A stretch of DNA of 64,000 bases from Shewanella benthica (GCA_023284085.1 JAKVHY010000014.1:62001-126000), one strand, 5' to 3'; positions 6,034 to 16,518 are shown, counted from the first letter of the stretch. Made by a program: numbers and translations. The notes: generated by a model from the sequence alone, not told the origin.

Positions 6034-8193
6034 ATGATGGATAGTAGGCCTTATCTCAGTTCATCATTTGATGACCTCAATCAAAAATCTCATTCTTGTG
6101 ATAGTGATATCATAGTTCTCCAAAAAATCCTCCATGAGTTAACTTTTCGCAAGAAAAATAAAAGATCACCAGACCTTTCTAGTGCTATTCGTGATCGCAT
6201 TCAAAGCCTTAGTAGTTACTCGTCAGTTGCCGATGAATCTGGAAGTAAAGCGCAATCTTATGACTCAATTATTAGTGAAGTATGTATAAATCAAGCTGAA
6301 AATATACCTAAATATTGGGATCCGGAGCAAAGAGTTATTATTGAGCTCAATGCTGATGAAAGTAAGATTGTTGAAGCTGGACCGGGTACAGGAAAGACTG
6401 CTGTAGCCTGTGCTCGAGTAGCTTATTTGATCGAAAAGTGTGGTCTCGAAGCGTCAAAAATATTCTTGATTAGTTTTACTCGTACAGCGGTGAAAGAGCT
6501 TCGAGATCGAATTGAGGCTTTTGCTCAAGATTCAATTAATGTTGCAGGATTGCAAATCTTCACGCTCGATTCCTTTACTTGGCAGGTTCTTAGAGGGTTA
6601 GGTGATGATACAGCCGATCTAATGAGCAGCTATGAAATGAATATAAATAAGTTGATTGAGCAGTTGAAACATGGCGACTATCACTTACTGGATTATCTAG
6701 AAGAGTTTGAGCATGTTGTTCTGGATGAAGGGCAGGATTTGGTGGGTGAAAGGGCCGACTTAATATTGCAGATTATAAGTCGGCTGGAAGAGGAATGCGG
6801 AGTAACAATCTTTGCTGATAGTGCCCAGGCTATTTATGGTTTCACAGATGATTCTGATTTGAGTGACAGTTATAAATCTCTTACAGTTGTAGAGCGAATT
6901 ATGGAGGGGGAGTTGGATGGGATTGATAGAATCAAGCTTACTAATGTCCATCGGACCAATGATCCCCAATTAATAAAACTTTTCAAAGGTGGTCGTGAAA
7001 GGTTGCTTGATAAAAAAGAAAGTGATGTCGACGGTTGGTTGAGCATGAAACAGCTGATTAAAGAGTGTTCACATGGTGACGTCGAACGAATAAATAAGCA
7101 AAATCTTAGAGGGAAAAGAGATCATTTGGTGCTCTTTCGAACTCGTGCTGAGGTGTTAATAAATTCCTCTTATCTATGGTCTGATGACGTTGTACATAAA
7201 CTTCGTATGTCTGGTATTTCTCAACGTATACATCCTTGGATAGGACGATTGCTAGGTCAATATGAAGGTGATTTTTTAACTAAAGACGAATTTAATGGTT
7301 TATGGGCCACAAGAATTGGAAAAGACAATAACAGCTTCTTTCCACACAGAGAGGACTCTTGGAATCTACTTCTGAATAATGTCGGAGATAAGAATGATAG
7401 AGTCAGGATTGTACGCTTGCGTGAGATTCTTACTCGTGAAAGACCTCCTATAGACTTTCTTGTTGATGAAAGTCAATTAGCTGGCCCTGTACTTGGGACT
7501 ATCCACGCATCTAAAGGGCGTGAGGCAAATCAAGTTCATTTGATGCTTCCTCCTGATGATTTTATTGAGGGTAATATGCTCTCTCCATATGCTCAATCCC
7601 CCAGAAAGATTGCTGAAGAGGAGCGGGTTTTATTTGTCGGGGCTACCAGAGCAAAACAGAAACTAATGGTGGGGAAAGGTCAAAAAACGTATGCATCTAG
7701 GTTAGACAGTGGCCGTAGTTATAAAAAGCCTACTAACGGAAAACATCGGCGTATGGTTGAAGTAGGGCTTGTTGGTGATATTGATTCCCAAAGTATAGTA
7801 GATGGGCGCTTAGGCATTGATATCAATTATATACAAGACTGGTTTTGGCATCATGCAGCTAAGAAAGTAGAAGCTGAAGCTATTTTTGATTATAAGTTAC
7901 AAGCGAGGGTGTTGTTCGCTAAAGATGATGGTATTCCTGTTGCTTTATTAAGTAATTCTTTTAATCAAGATATTTGGAAGTTAGCAAAAACAGTAGCAAA
8001 AAAAGAAGGCTTTAAAAAACTTAAACCAAGTAAAATAATTAATAACATTAAGATAGTTGGTGTCACTACCATTGTGATCCCTGAAGTTCATCGTAGTAGC
8101 TTACCAGCCCCGTGGTGCCATAGTGGTTTTTTGATTGTGCCAGTTATTACAGGCTTTCCCATGGTCTATTTCAACCAATGGAATGAAAAATAA
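6034..8193 (+). CDS. UvrD-like superfamily 1 helicase of DISARM-like operon
   Basis: The 719-aa protein is an SF1A helicase. Walker A GPGTGKT is near residues 116-122, followed by SFTRTAVKEL (motif Ia). LDEGQD (motif II) is near 230, LGTIHASKGRE (motif V) near 490 and FVGATRAKQ (motif VI) near 535. About 110 residues of unknown function precede the motor, and about 150 follow it. It is the first gene of a four-gene run; the next gene starts 1 base after its stop. UvrD-like helicases unwind or strip DNA, and here it presumably acts in phage defence. It is not a standard DISARM subunit that I recognise, so its presence marks this as a variant. Confidence 0.85.
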   Translation: MMDSRPYLSSSFDDLNQKSHSCDSDIIVLQKILHELTFRKKNKRSPDLSSAIRDRIQSLSSYSSVADESGSKAQSYDSIISEVCINQAENIPKYWDPEQRVIIELNADESKIVEAGPGTGKTAVACARVAYLIEKCGLEASKIFLISFTRTAVKELRDRIEAFAQDSINVAGLQIFTLDSFTWQVLRGLGDDTADLMSSYEMNINKLIEQLKHGDYHLLDYLEEFEHVVLDEGQDLVGERADLILQIISRLEEECGVTIFADSAQAIYGFTDDSDLSDSYKSLTVVERIMEGELDGIDRIKLTNVHRTNDPQLIKLFKGGRERLLDKKESDVDGWLSMKQLIKECSHGDVERINKQNLRGKRDHLVLFRTRAEVLINSSYLWSDDVVHKLRMSGISQRIHPWIGRLLGQYEGDFLTKDEFNGLWATRIGKDNNSFFPHREDSWNLLLNNVGDKNDRVRIVRLREILTRERPPIDFLVDESQLAGPVLGTIHASKGREANQVHLMLPPDDFIEGNMLSPYAQSPRKIAEEERVLFVGATRAKQKLMVGKGQKTYASRLDSGRSYKKPTNGKHRRMVEVGLVGDIDSQSIVDGRLGIDINYIQDWFWHHAAKKVEAEAIFDYKLQARVLFAKDDGIPVALLSNSFNQDIWKLAKTVAKKEGFKKLKPSKIINNIKIVGVTTIVIPEVHRSSLPAPWCHSGFLIVPVITGFPMVYFNQWNEK

Positions 8194-8194
8194 T

Positions 8195-11100
8195 ATGCCA
8201 GATAAACAGTACTTGATTAACCGTCTAGCTCAAGACCTTATAGGACCGTTAAAAGATGATGAGCTACTATTCTCCTATCCCACCGATGTTTACTTAACAG
8301 GAATTTTATTTCCGCCCAAAAGTGATATTGCTGACGAAGAGTGTGATGAGCTCCAAGCTGAAGGTGGAGTAGGACATGATACTAATGTTCAGGGAAAGGG
8401 CGAAGTGTCTCTTGCAACTGTCAAGCGTCCAGCGAGTGCAGGCATATCTTTCGTTGTAAATAATAGTAAAACACCAGTGATTAATATAGAAGTCCGAGGA
8501 GCCATATATAGGCAAGAAGAAGAGTCGGCAAAGTTAGTGGAGGAAAATGGAGTTGGGATTAGAAAGGTTCCTTGGCGCCGAAAAGCGTTTAATACTTCTA
8601 TTTCCACTATAGCACTTGATTTAGGCTCAAAAGATTACCCACCATCAGTGACTGGGATAGAAGGGCTTGGTTTACATATTCGAACTAGTATCTGGGACAC
8701 TCGCTTATTAGTTACCGTTGCAATGATTAATCAACATAAGGTACCTGAAGTCTATGAGCGTACAAGTTATGAGGAGATTAGTTTTTTTCAAACTGAACTA
8801 GAAGTAACGACTGCTCTTGGTACTCAATTCTGCTCTAAGCCATTAGCAGGGTCTGCAATAGATGAAGATACACGTATGGCGCAACTTATTTACAGAGATG
8901 TAAAAGAGTATGCCGTTGGCCACACCTGTTCTGCTTATTGGGAGGAGTCAGAAAATCATATAAGTAAAGTTTTCTCTACTTGGTTGCCTTCAAGTAAGGT
9001 TAAATCAATGAGTAGCGAAGGGGTCAGAGAGTTTAGACCATTATCAGAGCAAGGTGTATTAAGTACGAAATGGCTATCAGAATCGAGTGGTGATGAGTTG
9101 GTCGCTGGTTTAAGGAAATTACCAAACTTATATTTTGAGTGGTATACGGCTCAAGCTAAGCAGATTGATGATTTGGAAGATGGACTTAAAGAGCAAGCAT
9201 ATAAGCATATAAATAATGCTGATAACGTACGTAATCGTATTGAGCAAGCCATTAATCTTATTGAAAAAGATAAACAAGTTGAAACTGCTTTTAGGCTTGC
9301 CAATAAGGCAATTCAGCTACAACGTACTTGGGCTGCACCATCAGAGGAAGATGCCCTCGTATGGTATCCATTTCAGTTAGGCTTCTTCTTACTTACTCTC
9401 GAATCCGTAGCGGATGAACATCATGAGGATAGAAATGTTGCCGATCTTCTCTGGTTCCCTACCGGAGGTGGTAAAACAGAGGCTTACCTTGGGTTGGTTG
9501 CATTTACACTATTTTTAAGGCGAATGCGCTATGGTGAAGCAGGAGCTGGTGTAGCTTCGTTTATGCGTTATACCTTAAGGCTGCTCACCGTTCAGCAGTT
9601 TCAACGTGCTGCGGCATTAATTTGTGCTTGCGATGCCCTCCGCCAACATCATGAAATGCCTGTAGATATACAGGAAAACTTAACTTCTATCCCTTTCTCT
9701 TTAGGTTTATGGGTAGGTGCTGATACAACCCCTAATAAGTTTAAAAATGCAGTAGTTGCAATGGCAGATTCTGCTGCTAAAAATAGACCGGATCAACTCA
9801 AATACTGTCCACGTCATATTAATACACTGCTGAAATGGCATGTGGATAAATCGAGGCAGGAAGTAACAGCGCACTGCGATGACCCCAAATGTTTATGGCA
9901 TAAAAATCCTTTGCCAATATGGACAATTGATGAAAATATTTATGAGAAGAAACCATCATTAGTTATTGGAACTATTGATAAGTTTGCTCAAATTGCCCGC
10001 AATCCTAAGACCACGCAGTTATTTGGTCATAATTCAATCTATCGTCAGCCTGATTTGATTATTCAAGATGAACTGCATTTGATCTCAGGCCCTTTAGGGA
10101 CTCTAGCTGGAATCTACGAGGTAGCAATCGATAAGCTATGTAGTCATGGCACCGTAATCCCTAAAATTATTGCATCGACAGCAACAATTAGACAAGCGTC
10201 TGCACAAATTCGTGCCTTATTTAATCGTGATACTTGTTTATTTCCACCTCCAATTTTAGATGCTCGTAACTCAGGTTTTGCCATCGAAGATAAGGACTCT
10301 CCTAGTCGACAGTACTTAGGGATTACAACTGCAGGTAGGTCCGCTAAATTTGCTCTTCAGGCCGTTGCAGCAAGTCTTATGCAAGGAGTAACATCTGATG
10401 TGATAAGCGATGATGCTCGTGATGATTTTTGGACTATGGTGACTTATTTTAATTCACTTCGAGAATTAGGCGGAGCACTAGTCTTAATGCAAGATGACGT
10501 TAGTAATTCTTTAATTGATTACGCAGCTCGTAGAGGTGAATTGCCTAGGAGTATTAGTGAGCCGATGGAGCTGACCAGTCGTGTTAGTTCATCTGAGATA
10601 AAGAACTACCTTGACCAATTGGCGACAAAATATAATGAACCCGGGGCTTGCGATGTGGTTTTAGCTAGCAATATGCTTAGTGTCGGTGTCGATGTGCCAA
10701 GGCTTGGCACCATGATTGTTAATGGTCAACCGAAGGGCGTTGCCGAGTATATTCAATCTACCAGCAGAGTTGGTCGCCGTCGTGGGGGACCCGGGGGCTT
10801 GGTATTGACAATTTATAATAATGCCAAGTGCCGAGATCGTTCACATTTTGAAACTTTTAGCTCTTGGCATTTAGCTCTTTATCGAGAAGTCGAAGCGACT
10901 AGTGTTACACCATTTGCACCACGTTCTCGTGAAAAAGCCTTGCATGCAATATTGGTTATTTTAGCCCGCCACTTAATTCCAGAACTTAATGAGGGAGTTT
11001 CAGTAGTCGGAGATTATCAAGATAAGCTTGAGGAGTTTATAGAATACATTGTAGACCGTGCCGAAGATATTGATCCTGAAGAGGCGCAGAATGTGAATTA

Positions 11101-11323
11101 TGACCTTCAAGGCTTTCTTGAGCAGTGGATCGGGAATGGTAGTGTTTATACACAATACTGGAGTGATAGAGCTTTTAATAGAAGTCTGATGCTATCAGCG
11201 GAAAAAGCTGCCGAGATTAAATCTCGCTCAGGGGTGTATAAAGGGCGAGCGATACCAACACCAAACTCTATGCGTAATGTAGAGCCCAGTTGTCTTTATG
11301 TTCTTGAAGAAAAACTAAGGTAA
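8195..11323 (+). CDS. drmA: DrmA-like helicase (DISARM core)
   Basis: The protein is a large SF2-type helicase of about 1042 aa. Walker A is FPTGGGKTEAYLG near residue 422, the DEAD-type box reads IQDELH near 623, STATI follows as motif III, and NMLSVGVDVPRLG and STSRVGRRRGG near 840-860 are motifs V and VI. The GGGKTE form, QDELH box and length fit DrmA of DISARM. It is directly followed by a DUF1998 DrmB-like gene, the hallmark pair. I chose the ATG at 8195, just after the upstream stop. An in-frame ATG at 8183 and a longer frame from 8135 would overlap the helicase gene. In DISARM, DrmA and DrmB form a DNA-engaging complex that recognises free DNA ends. Confidence 0.82.
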   Translation: MPDKQYLINRLAQDLIGPLKDDELLFSYPTDVYLTGILFPPKSDIADEECDELQAEGGVGHDTNVQGKGEVSLATVKRPASAGISFVVNNSKTPVINIEVRGAIYRQEEESAKLVEENGVGIRKVPWRRKAFNTSISTIALDLGSKDYPPSVTGIEGLGLHIRTSIWDTRLLVTVAMINQHKVPEVYERTSYEEISFFQTELEVTTALGTQFCSKPLAGSAIDEDTRMAQLIYRDVKEYAVGHTCSAYWEESENHISKVFSTWLPSSKVKSMSSEGVREFRPLSEQGVLSTKWLSESSGDELVAGLRKLPNLYFEWYTAQAKQIDDLEDGLKEQAYKHINNADNVRNRIEQAINLIEKDKQVETAFRLANKAIQLQRTWAAPSEEDALVWYPFQLGFFLLTLESVADEHHEDRNVADLLWFPTGGGKTEAYLGLVAFTLFLRRMRYGEAGAGVASFMRYTLRLLTVQQFQRAAALICACDALRQHHEMPVDIQENLTSIPFSLGLWVGADTTPNKFKNAVVAMADSAAKNRPDQLKYCPRHINTLLKWHVDKSRQEVTAHCDDPKCLWHKNPLPIWTIDENIYEKKPSLVIGTIDKFAQIARNPKTTQLFGHNSIYRQPDLIIQDELHLISGPLGTLAGIYEVAIDKLCSHGTVIPKIIASTATIRQASAQIRALFNRDTCLFPPPILDARNSGFAIEDKDSPSRQYLGITTAGRSAKFALQAVAASLMQGVTSDVISDDARDDFWTMVTYFNSLRELGGALVLMQDDVSNSLIDYAARRGELPRSISEPMELTSRVSSSEIKNYLDQLATKYNEPGACDVVLASNMLSVGVDVPRLGTMIVNGQPKGVAEYIQSTSRVGRRRGGPGGLVLTIYNNAKCRDRSHFETFSSWHLALYREVEATSVTPFAPRSREKALHAILVILARHLIPELNEGVSVVGDYQDKLEEFIEYIVDRAEDIDPEEAQNVNYDLQGFLEQWIGNGSVYTQYWSDRAFNRSLMLSAEKAAEIKSRSGVYKGRAIPTPNSMRNVEPSCLYVLEEKLR

Positions 11324-11330
11324 AAATGAC

Positions 11331-13169
11331 ATGCCAGTTAATGAAGTAGGTAAGGTTCGCCAAAGTGCAGTCATCATGAACTATGGGTCTGGAGCTATAG
11401 TGGATTTTCGAGTACCTAGTACCGGAGCGGCTGTTTCTATTGTTGCCGGAGGGCTAGAGCAGTGGACTAAAAAACTCAATGAAGCTGGGGGCTCTTCGCA
11501 AGATATGAAACGTTTAACAGAACCGCGTTTGGCTGAAAAACTTAAGGTCTCACATTTTCGTTTACCTCCAGTTTGTCCTGATAATCCACAGGAGGGTGAC
11601 GTTGTCATTCCGCTTGTGGGGGCTAGATTTCCTAGTTGGCTTCAATGTCCTGCTTGTAATACTGTTAAACCTGCACGTAAGTGGGGAAGCGAACCGGGTA
11701 ATCCATCACGGTTTTGTAGTCCCTGTAGTTTAAAGTTAACTTCTGATATTAAAGCATATGTAGTTCCTGTCAGATTCGTTGTAGCCTGTCGTAATGGTCA
11801 TTTGGATGATTTTCCTTGGTCTGAATGGGTACATCAAAATTCACAATGCAGGTCCAAGGAATTTAAGCTTAAATCTGAAGGGCCGGGACTAGCTGGTTTA
11901 TTTTTAAGCTGCCCTAAGTGTAAACAACGTCGCTCTATGGAACATATTTTTACGAAAGAGGCACATGAAGGAAGAGGGTGTAAAGGTGATCGCCCTTGGT
12001 TGTCTGATGGTCGAGAAGATTGTCAGCAAAAGCCTATTTCAATGCAAAGAGGTGCATCCAATCTATATTTTCCCATTATGGAGTCGGCATTAGTTATTCC
12101 TCCTTGGTCAGAAGAAGTTATTCGTCAGTTGGGCTATCGCTGGAATGATATTGTCACAGCTGTTTCTGCAGAAATGAGAAGTAATTATATCGATGCAATT
12201 TGGGATAAGCTTGTTGATGATGTAGGTGATATTGATATAGCTACGTTTAAAATTTTGGTAGAAGAAAAAGTTGTGGATTCTAAAGCTGCTAGTAGTGGCA
12301 ATTTACGTTGGGATGAATATCAACAATTCATGGTCGCCAGTGGTCGAACGGTAAAATCTGGTGATGAGTTTGAAGTTAGAGTTGAAACACCTTCTACAAG
12401 TATTCCTCATTTAGCCAATCTTCAGCGTGTTGTAAGCTTACGTGAAATACGTGTTCTTCGTTCATTTACTCGTATAGAGCCTTTGCCTGGCAATCCACCA
12501 GTTAAGCAACAGTTTTTATCTCATAACAGAATGGGGTGGTTGCCAGCAATAGATGTAAGAGGAGAGGGTATATTTATAGCGCTTGAAAAAAGTCGCCTCA
12601 AAAAATGGGAATTAAATAGAGCTGTTACTAACAGGGCTGCTGAAATTACAACTTATTCAGAGAGTCGTGTACTCAATCCTGACAATATTAGTGAGTTTAA
12701 AGTTAGTCCTGAGCTAGCTGCGCGTTATTTGTTATTACATTCCTTGGCTCATATTTTGATGAAACAACTTTCCCTTCAATGCGGTTATTCATCGGCATCT
12801 TTGCGCGAACGGCTTTATCTCGGTGAAGGTGATAAGGATATGGCCGGTATAATGATTTATACGGCAACTAGTGATTCTGACGGAACTTTGGGAGGGCTAC
12901 AGCGACAAGGGCAATCGGCACGATTTACTCCAATGTTTATAGAGGCTATTAGGTCCCATGAATGGTGTTCATCAGATCCACTTTGTATAAAGGGTTTAGT
13001 CGCTGCGACGGAGTCATCGACATTAGCTGCCTGTCATAGTTGTTTATTAGTACCGGAAACTTCCTGTGAAGACTTTAATCGGTTTCTTGATAGAGCTATG
13101 TTGATTGGTACACCTGAAGATCGCAGTATCGGCTTTTTTACTGACTTACTGTCTAAAGGAACTAAATAA
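11331..13169 (+). CDS. drmB: DrmB-like DUF1998 protein (DISARM core)
   Basis: The 612-aa protein starts with VRQSAVIMNYGSGAIVDF, the usual opening of DrmB. It carries cysteine pairs that look like zinc ribbons (CPACNTVKP near residue 108, FCSPCSL near 129, CPKCKQRR near 195). It has the DUF1998 block HSLAHILMKQLSLQCGYSS near residues 470-490, and a terminal C..C pair (AACHSCLL). It begins 7 bases after DrmA. DrmB partners DrmA in DISARM and stimulates its DNA binding and ATPase. The assignment rests on the opening motif, the DUF1998 block and the neighbour. Confidence 0.82.
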   Translation: MPVNEVGKVRQSAVIMNYGSGAIVDFRVPSTGAAVSIVAGGLEQWTKKLNEAGGSSQDMKRLTEPRLAEKLKVSHFRLPPVCPDNPQEGDVVIPLVGARFPSWLQCPACNTVKPARKWGSEPGNPSRFCSPCSLKLTSDIKAYVVPVRFVVACRNGHLDDFPWSEWVHQNSQCRSKEFKLKSEGPGLAGLFLSCPKCKQRRSMEHIFTKEAHEGRGCKGDRPWLSDGREDCQQKPISMQRGASNLYFPIMESALVIPPWSEEVIRQLGYRWNDIVTAVSAEMRSNYIDAIWDKLVDDVGDIDIATFKILVEEKVVDSKAASSGNLRWDEYQQFMVASGRTVKSGDEFEVRVETPSTSIPHLANLQRVVSLREIRVLRSFTRIEPLPGNPPVKQQFLSHNRMGWLPAIDVRGEGIFIALEKSRLKKWELNRAVTNRAAEITTYSESRVLNPDNISEFKVSPELAARYLLLHSLAHILMKQLSLQCGYSSASLRERLYLGEGDKDMAGIMIYTATSDSDGTLGGLQRQGQSARFTPMFIEAIRSHEWCSSDPLCIKGLVAATESSTLAACHSCLLVPETSCEDFNRFLDRAMLIGTPEDRSIGFFTDLLSKGTK

Positions 13170-14828
13170 ATGGCCAAAATGTTTCCTAAAAAATTACCCT
13201 TAGAAGTATTAAGTGAGCCTAAACGGTCTTCTGAAGTACAAGTATATAATGCTTTGAGGGAGCAATTGGATGACGATTATCATGTTTTCTATTCCAGTCC
13301 ATGGTTGGGTACGAACAGCGATGGTAGTGAGATCGATGGTGAGGCTGATTTTTTAGTTGCTCATTCGGAAAAAGGAATCCTTTCGATAGAGGTAAAGGGC
13401 GGGATTGTTGAAATAGATAGTGATGATAACTGGACTAGTACAGATAGATACAAGATTAAACGACATATTAAAAATCCAGTAAACCAAGCCCGTAGTAGCA
13501 AGCACCAGCTTCTTAAGAAACTCAAAGAATCTTCGTTATGGTCAACACGTTATATTTGTGTTCGCCATGGCGTAATTTTGCCGCATAGTGCTCGCCCTAG
13601 TCGTGATTTACGTCCAGATATGCCTTTAAATTTATTCGCTTTTGATACCGATATGGTAAGACTTAAAAATTGGGTTGATGAACGTTTTCAGTCTTTAGAT
13701 AATGGTGGCAGAGTAGAAAAGCCTCTGGGGATTGATGGGCTTTATGCTTTAGAAGATATGCTTGCTCGTGTTATAAAATTACGTGTACGTCTTGGGACTA
13801 ATGTTAATCAGGATCTTAAAGAGATTGCGCTAAAAACAAATGATCAAATTTTTATATTACGTGAAATGGAGGCTAATAACCGTATGGCTATCGCTGGTGC
13901 TGCAGGTACAGGGAAAACAATCCTTGCTATTGAAAAAGCAGTACAGCTAAACGATCAAGGAAAGAGGGTTTTATTGCTCTGTTTTAATCGTCCATTAGGT
14001 GGGGAGTTAAGGCGAACTTTTAAGGATTACCCTTCTGTAACTGCTACTCATTATCATCAGTTTTGTAGGGATGTTGCTTCAGGTGTTAAGAGATTCGGTT
14101 CCAGTTCTGAATTAGTTGATAATTTCATTGATAACTTCACTGAGGCTGGTCTTGAAGAGTTTGATGCTGTAATCATTGATGAAGGCCAAGATTTTAAAGA
14201 TGATTGGCTAATGGCTTTAGAGGTCGTCATTAAAGATAGTAGCAACGGTGTTTTATACATTTTTTATGATGATAACCAGAATGTTATGACGTCGAATGCT
14301 AGTTATATCAAAGCCCTACCATTAGCAAAGCATACTTTAACTCGAAACTTTCGCAATACAGAATCAATTTTCAAAATGGCAAAGCAATACTATAGAGGGG
14401 ATTTCGTTCGGCCAATAGGCCCTCGAGGCACAAAGCCGATATTGCACAGCATTAATAATGAAGCCGAATTGAAAGTTAAACTTGCAGAAAGGGTTGGGAG
14501 TCTGACAAAAGCTGAAGGATTAAATTATGGTGATATAGCAATATTATTTCCCTGTGAGAAAAGTATGAAATGTATGAGTGATGGCGCTAAACTTCGAGTT
14601 GGGCGACACAGTGCTTCAGATGCAGAGAATAGAAGTAGTGATCATGTTGTTATTGATACTATTCGCCGCTTTAAGGGATTAGAAAGTTCAGTTGTCTTGA
14701 TGGTAGTTAACAGCGAAACCAGTAATCGAGATGAATTATTGTACACTGGTATAACGAGGGGGCAGGCTATTTTGGAAATTTTTGGCCCCTCACATGTTTT
14801 GCACCAACTTGAAAAGAATAATGTTTAA
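13170..14828 (+). CDS. NERD nuclease domain fused to UvrD-like helicase
   Basis: The 552-aa protein starts immediately after the drmB stop. Residues ~20-130 form a NERD (nuclease-related) domain with GEADFLVAH and LSIEVKGG, the D...ExK pattern of PD-(D/E)xK nucleases. Residues ~230-540 form an SF1 helicase: AGAAGTGKT near 242, CFNRPLG, IDEGQDF near 336, LTRNFRNT, RFKGLES and TGITRGQ. In this operon it occupies the slot where canonical DISARM carries drmC, a phospholipase-D-like protein, and it may supply the nuclease activity instead. The catalytic triad looks intact by eye. Confidence 0.83.
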   Translation: MAKMFPKKLPLEVLSEPKRSSEVQVYNALREQLDDDYHVFYSSPWLGTNSDGSEIDGEADFLVAHSEKGILSIEVKGGIVEIDSDDNWTSTDRYKIKRHIKNPVNQARSSKHQLLKKLKESSLWSTRYICVRHGVILPHSARPSRDLRPDMPLNLFAFDTDMVRLKNWVDERFQSLDNGGRVEKPLGIDGLYALEDMLARVIKLRVRLGTNVNQDLKEIALKTNDQIFILREMEANNRMAIAGAAGTGKTILAIEKAVQLNDQGKRVLLLCFNRPLGGELRRTFKDYPSVTATHYHQFCRDVASGVKRFGSSSELVDNFIDNFTEAGLEEFDAVIIDEGQDFKDDWLMALEVVIKDSSNGVLYIFYDDNQNVMTSNASYIKALPLAKHTLTRNFRNTESIFKMAKQYYRGDFVRPIGPRGTKPILHSINNEAELKVKLAERVGSLTKAEGLNYGDIAILFPCEKSMKCMSDGAKLRVGRHSASDAENRSSDHVVIDTIRRFKGLESSVVLMVVNSETSNRDELLYTGITRGQAILEIFGPSHVLHQLEKNNV

Positions 14829-14869
14829 ATCGAACATTAACGTAAACTATTTATACCAGTTATTATGTG

Positions 14870-14890
14870 CCGCCATAGTAGATATGGCGG
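14870..14890. terminator. Terminator between defence operon and methyltransferase
   Basis: CCGCCATA (14870-14877) pairs with TATGGCGG (14883-14890) over a 5-base loop, followed by GCTTTATG. It lies between the stop of the NERD-helicase gene and the stop of the convergent methyltransferase gene, which suits a shared terminator. Confidence 0.6.
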
Positions 14891-14926
14891 GCTTTATGTC
14901 CAATGACGGTTTTCCATTGAATTAGA

Positions 14927-16312
14927 TTATGCCACTTTCGCTTGAGTCCTGTTTATTTGTTTTGCCTGTAATATTCGAGACTTCATTAGTTCTGCAACAG
15001 CTGTAAACACGGGAATAATAACTGAATTACCAAATTGACGATATGCTTGGGTATCTGATACAGGAATAATAAAGTCGCTGCATTTAGGTTTATCAAATCC
15101 CATTAGGCGAGCGCATTCTTTAGGCATGAGCCTACGGGGCCTATTGTTTTGGTTTTCTTGATTTGAAAAGTCTTGTTCTCCGAGTATTTTATCCCACCCT
15201 TGGTCGATTAAAATCTCTGAACCGTCTTTATGGTAGCGAGCAGATAAAGTTCTGGTTACTACGTCACTATTTTTTGGGTCTACTAAACCGTAGCCAAAAC
15301 CATTGCCTTTAGCCTTATGCTTTTTTGCGTAACCATATAGATATTCCCATAAACGTGGAGTCAGGGTATATCTTGCCTTTTCTTCTTCAGTAAGGTTATC
15401 AAGTAAGCTTGCAAAGGAGGGAACAGTCTCAGGAAAGTGAATGTTTTTAAGCGAAAATCCTTTAGTAATATTTAAATCTCTTTTGAAACCAACTAGTATA
15501 ATTCTTTCCCTGTGTTGAGGAAGGAAGTGTTTGCCGTCAATAATTTTAGGATCTTTCGTTCCAGATCCCTCAAACTCAATATCTGCCACGTCATAACCTA
15601 ATTCATCAAGTGCTTGGGTTATTATTTTAAAAGTATTGCCATGGTCATGACTTTTTAAGTTTTTAACATTCTCAAGAACAAATGTGCTCGGTTGTTTAGC
15701 TTTGATAATTCTGCAAACATCGAAAAATAAAGTGCCTTGAGCTTCGCATTCGAAACCATGTGCTCTGCCAAGAGAGTTTTTCTTTGATACTCCAGCAAGT
15801 GAGAAGGGCTGACAAGGAAAGCCTGCAAGAAGCACGTCATGGTCAGGAATGTGCTTTTGTATATTATTTGTAGCTTCAGTTTCAGAAACCGTGTCACTTT
15901 TATCTGTTAGAGTTATTTCACGTATATCTTGGTTAAAAGAGTGCTCTTCAGGATCACTGTAGTAATTAGCTTTGTATGTACGAACTGCATACTTGTTCCA
16001 TTCGCTAGTAAAAACACATTTACCACCAATAGATTCAAAGCCTTTACGTATGCCACCAATCCCGGCAAACAGGTCTATAAACTTGAAATCAGGGTTATCA
16101 TAGTGTTTAGGACGTTTGGGTAAGAGGCCTTTTAGAATACGGGTCTCTTCATTGGTAAGACTCTTATCTGACTTTCCTTTCAAAATACGGTTGATGGTTT
16201 CTCTACACCAGTCATTTTCAGTCCATGGATTTAGCTTGGCTGCGATTTGCTTTTGGTCATATATTTCGAGAAGTGTAGTGAGTAATTTAAGTGTTTTTTC
16301 GTTGCTAGCCAT
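14927..16312 (-). CDS. DNA cytosine-5 methyltransferase, Dcm/M.EcoRII type
   Basis: The 461-aa protein has all the main C5-methyltransferase motifs: [10 protein letters not shown] (I, residues 78-87), GFPCQPFS (IV, catalytic Cys167), ENVKN (VI, 214-218), PQHRERI (VIII), a target-recognition stretch, [13 protein letters not shown] (IX) and QFGNSV (X). The ~75-residue helical N-terminal extension is like that of Dcm and M.EcoRII, enzymes that methylate the inner C of CCWGG. A divergent EcoRII-type endonuclease gene 206 bp away makes it the protective partner of a restriction system. Because it also lies beside drmA/drmB, it could double as the DrmMII-type methylase of the DISARM-like module. 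Confidence 0.92.
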   Translation of the reverse strand: MASNEKTLKLLTTLLEIYDQKQIAAKLNPWTENDWCRETINRILKGKSDKSLTNEETRILKGLLPKRPKHYDNPDFKFIDLFAGIGGIRKGFESIGGKCVFTSEWNKYAVRTYKANYYSDPEEHSFNQDIREITLTDKSDTVSETEATNNIQKHIPDHDVLLAGFPCQPFSLAGVSKKNSLGRAHGFECEAQGTLFFDVCRIIKAKQPSTFVLENVKNLKSHDHGNTFKIITQALDELGYDVADIEFEGSGTKDPKIIDGKHFLPQHRERIILVGFKRDLNITKGFSLKNIHFPETVPSFASLLDNLTEEEKARYTLTPRLWEYLYGYAKKHKAKGNGFGYGLVDPKNSDVVTRTLSARYHKDGSEILIDQGWDKILGEQDFSNQENQNNRPRRLMPKECARLMGFDKPKCSDFIIPVSDTQAYRQFGNSVIIPVFTAVAELMKSRILQAKQINRTQAKVA

Positions 16313-16518
16313 GAGAGCGCTTCTTTAACCAAGTTTGAGAACACGTACTCTATCACTCGTTTGACCCAGAGTAAAACGAAACTACTGTATAAATAGACAT
16401 AGGTAATGCATTAATGAATGTTCAACTATTGATAAGTAAATAGCCCAACAAATGAATTTGCTAACCAGTTAAAATCATAAGATAATCTAGTCATCACCAT
16501 AATGTAAGGTTATTAACT

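Noticed and set aside
8135-8194. Longer start for the DrmA-like gene
   Set aside because: It overlaps the upstream helicase gene by 59 bases, with no ribosome binding site. The ATG at 8195, right after the stop, is simpler.
6034-14828. BREX or phosphorothioate (Dnd) system
   Set aside because: No PglX, PglZ or BrxC-type proteins, and no DndB-E or cysteine desulfurase, are present. The DrmA-DrmB pair points to DISARM instead.
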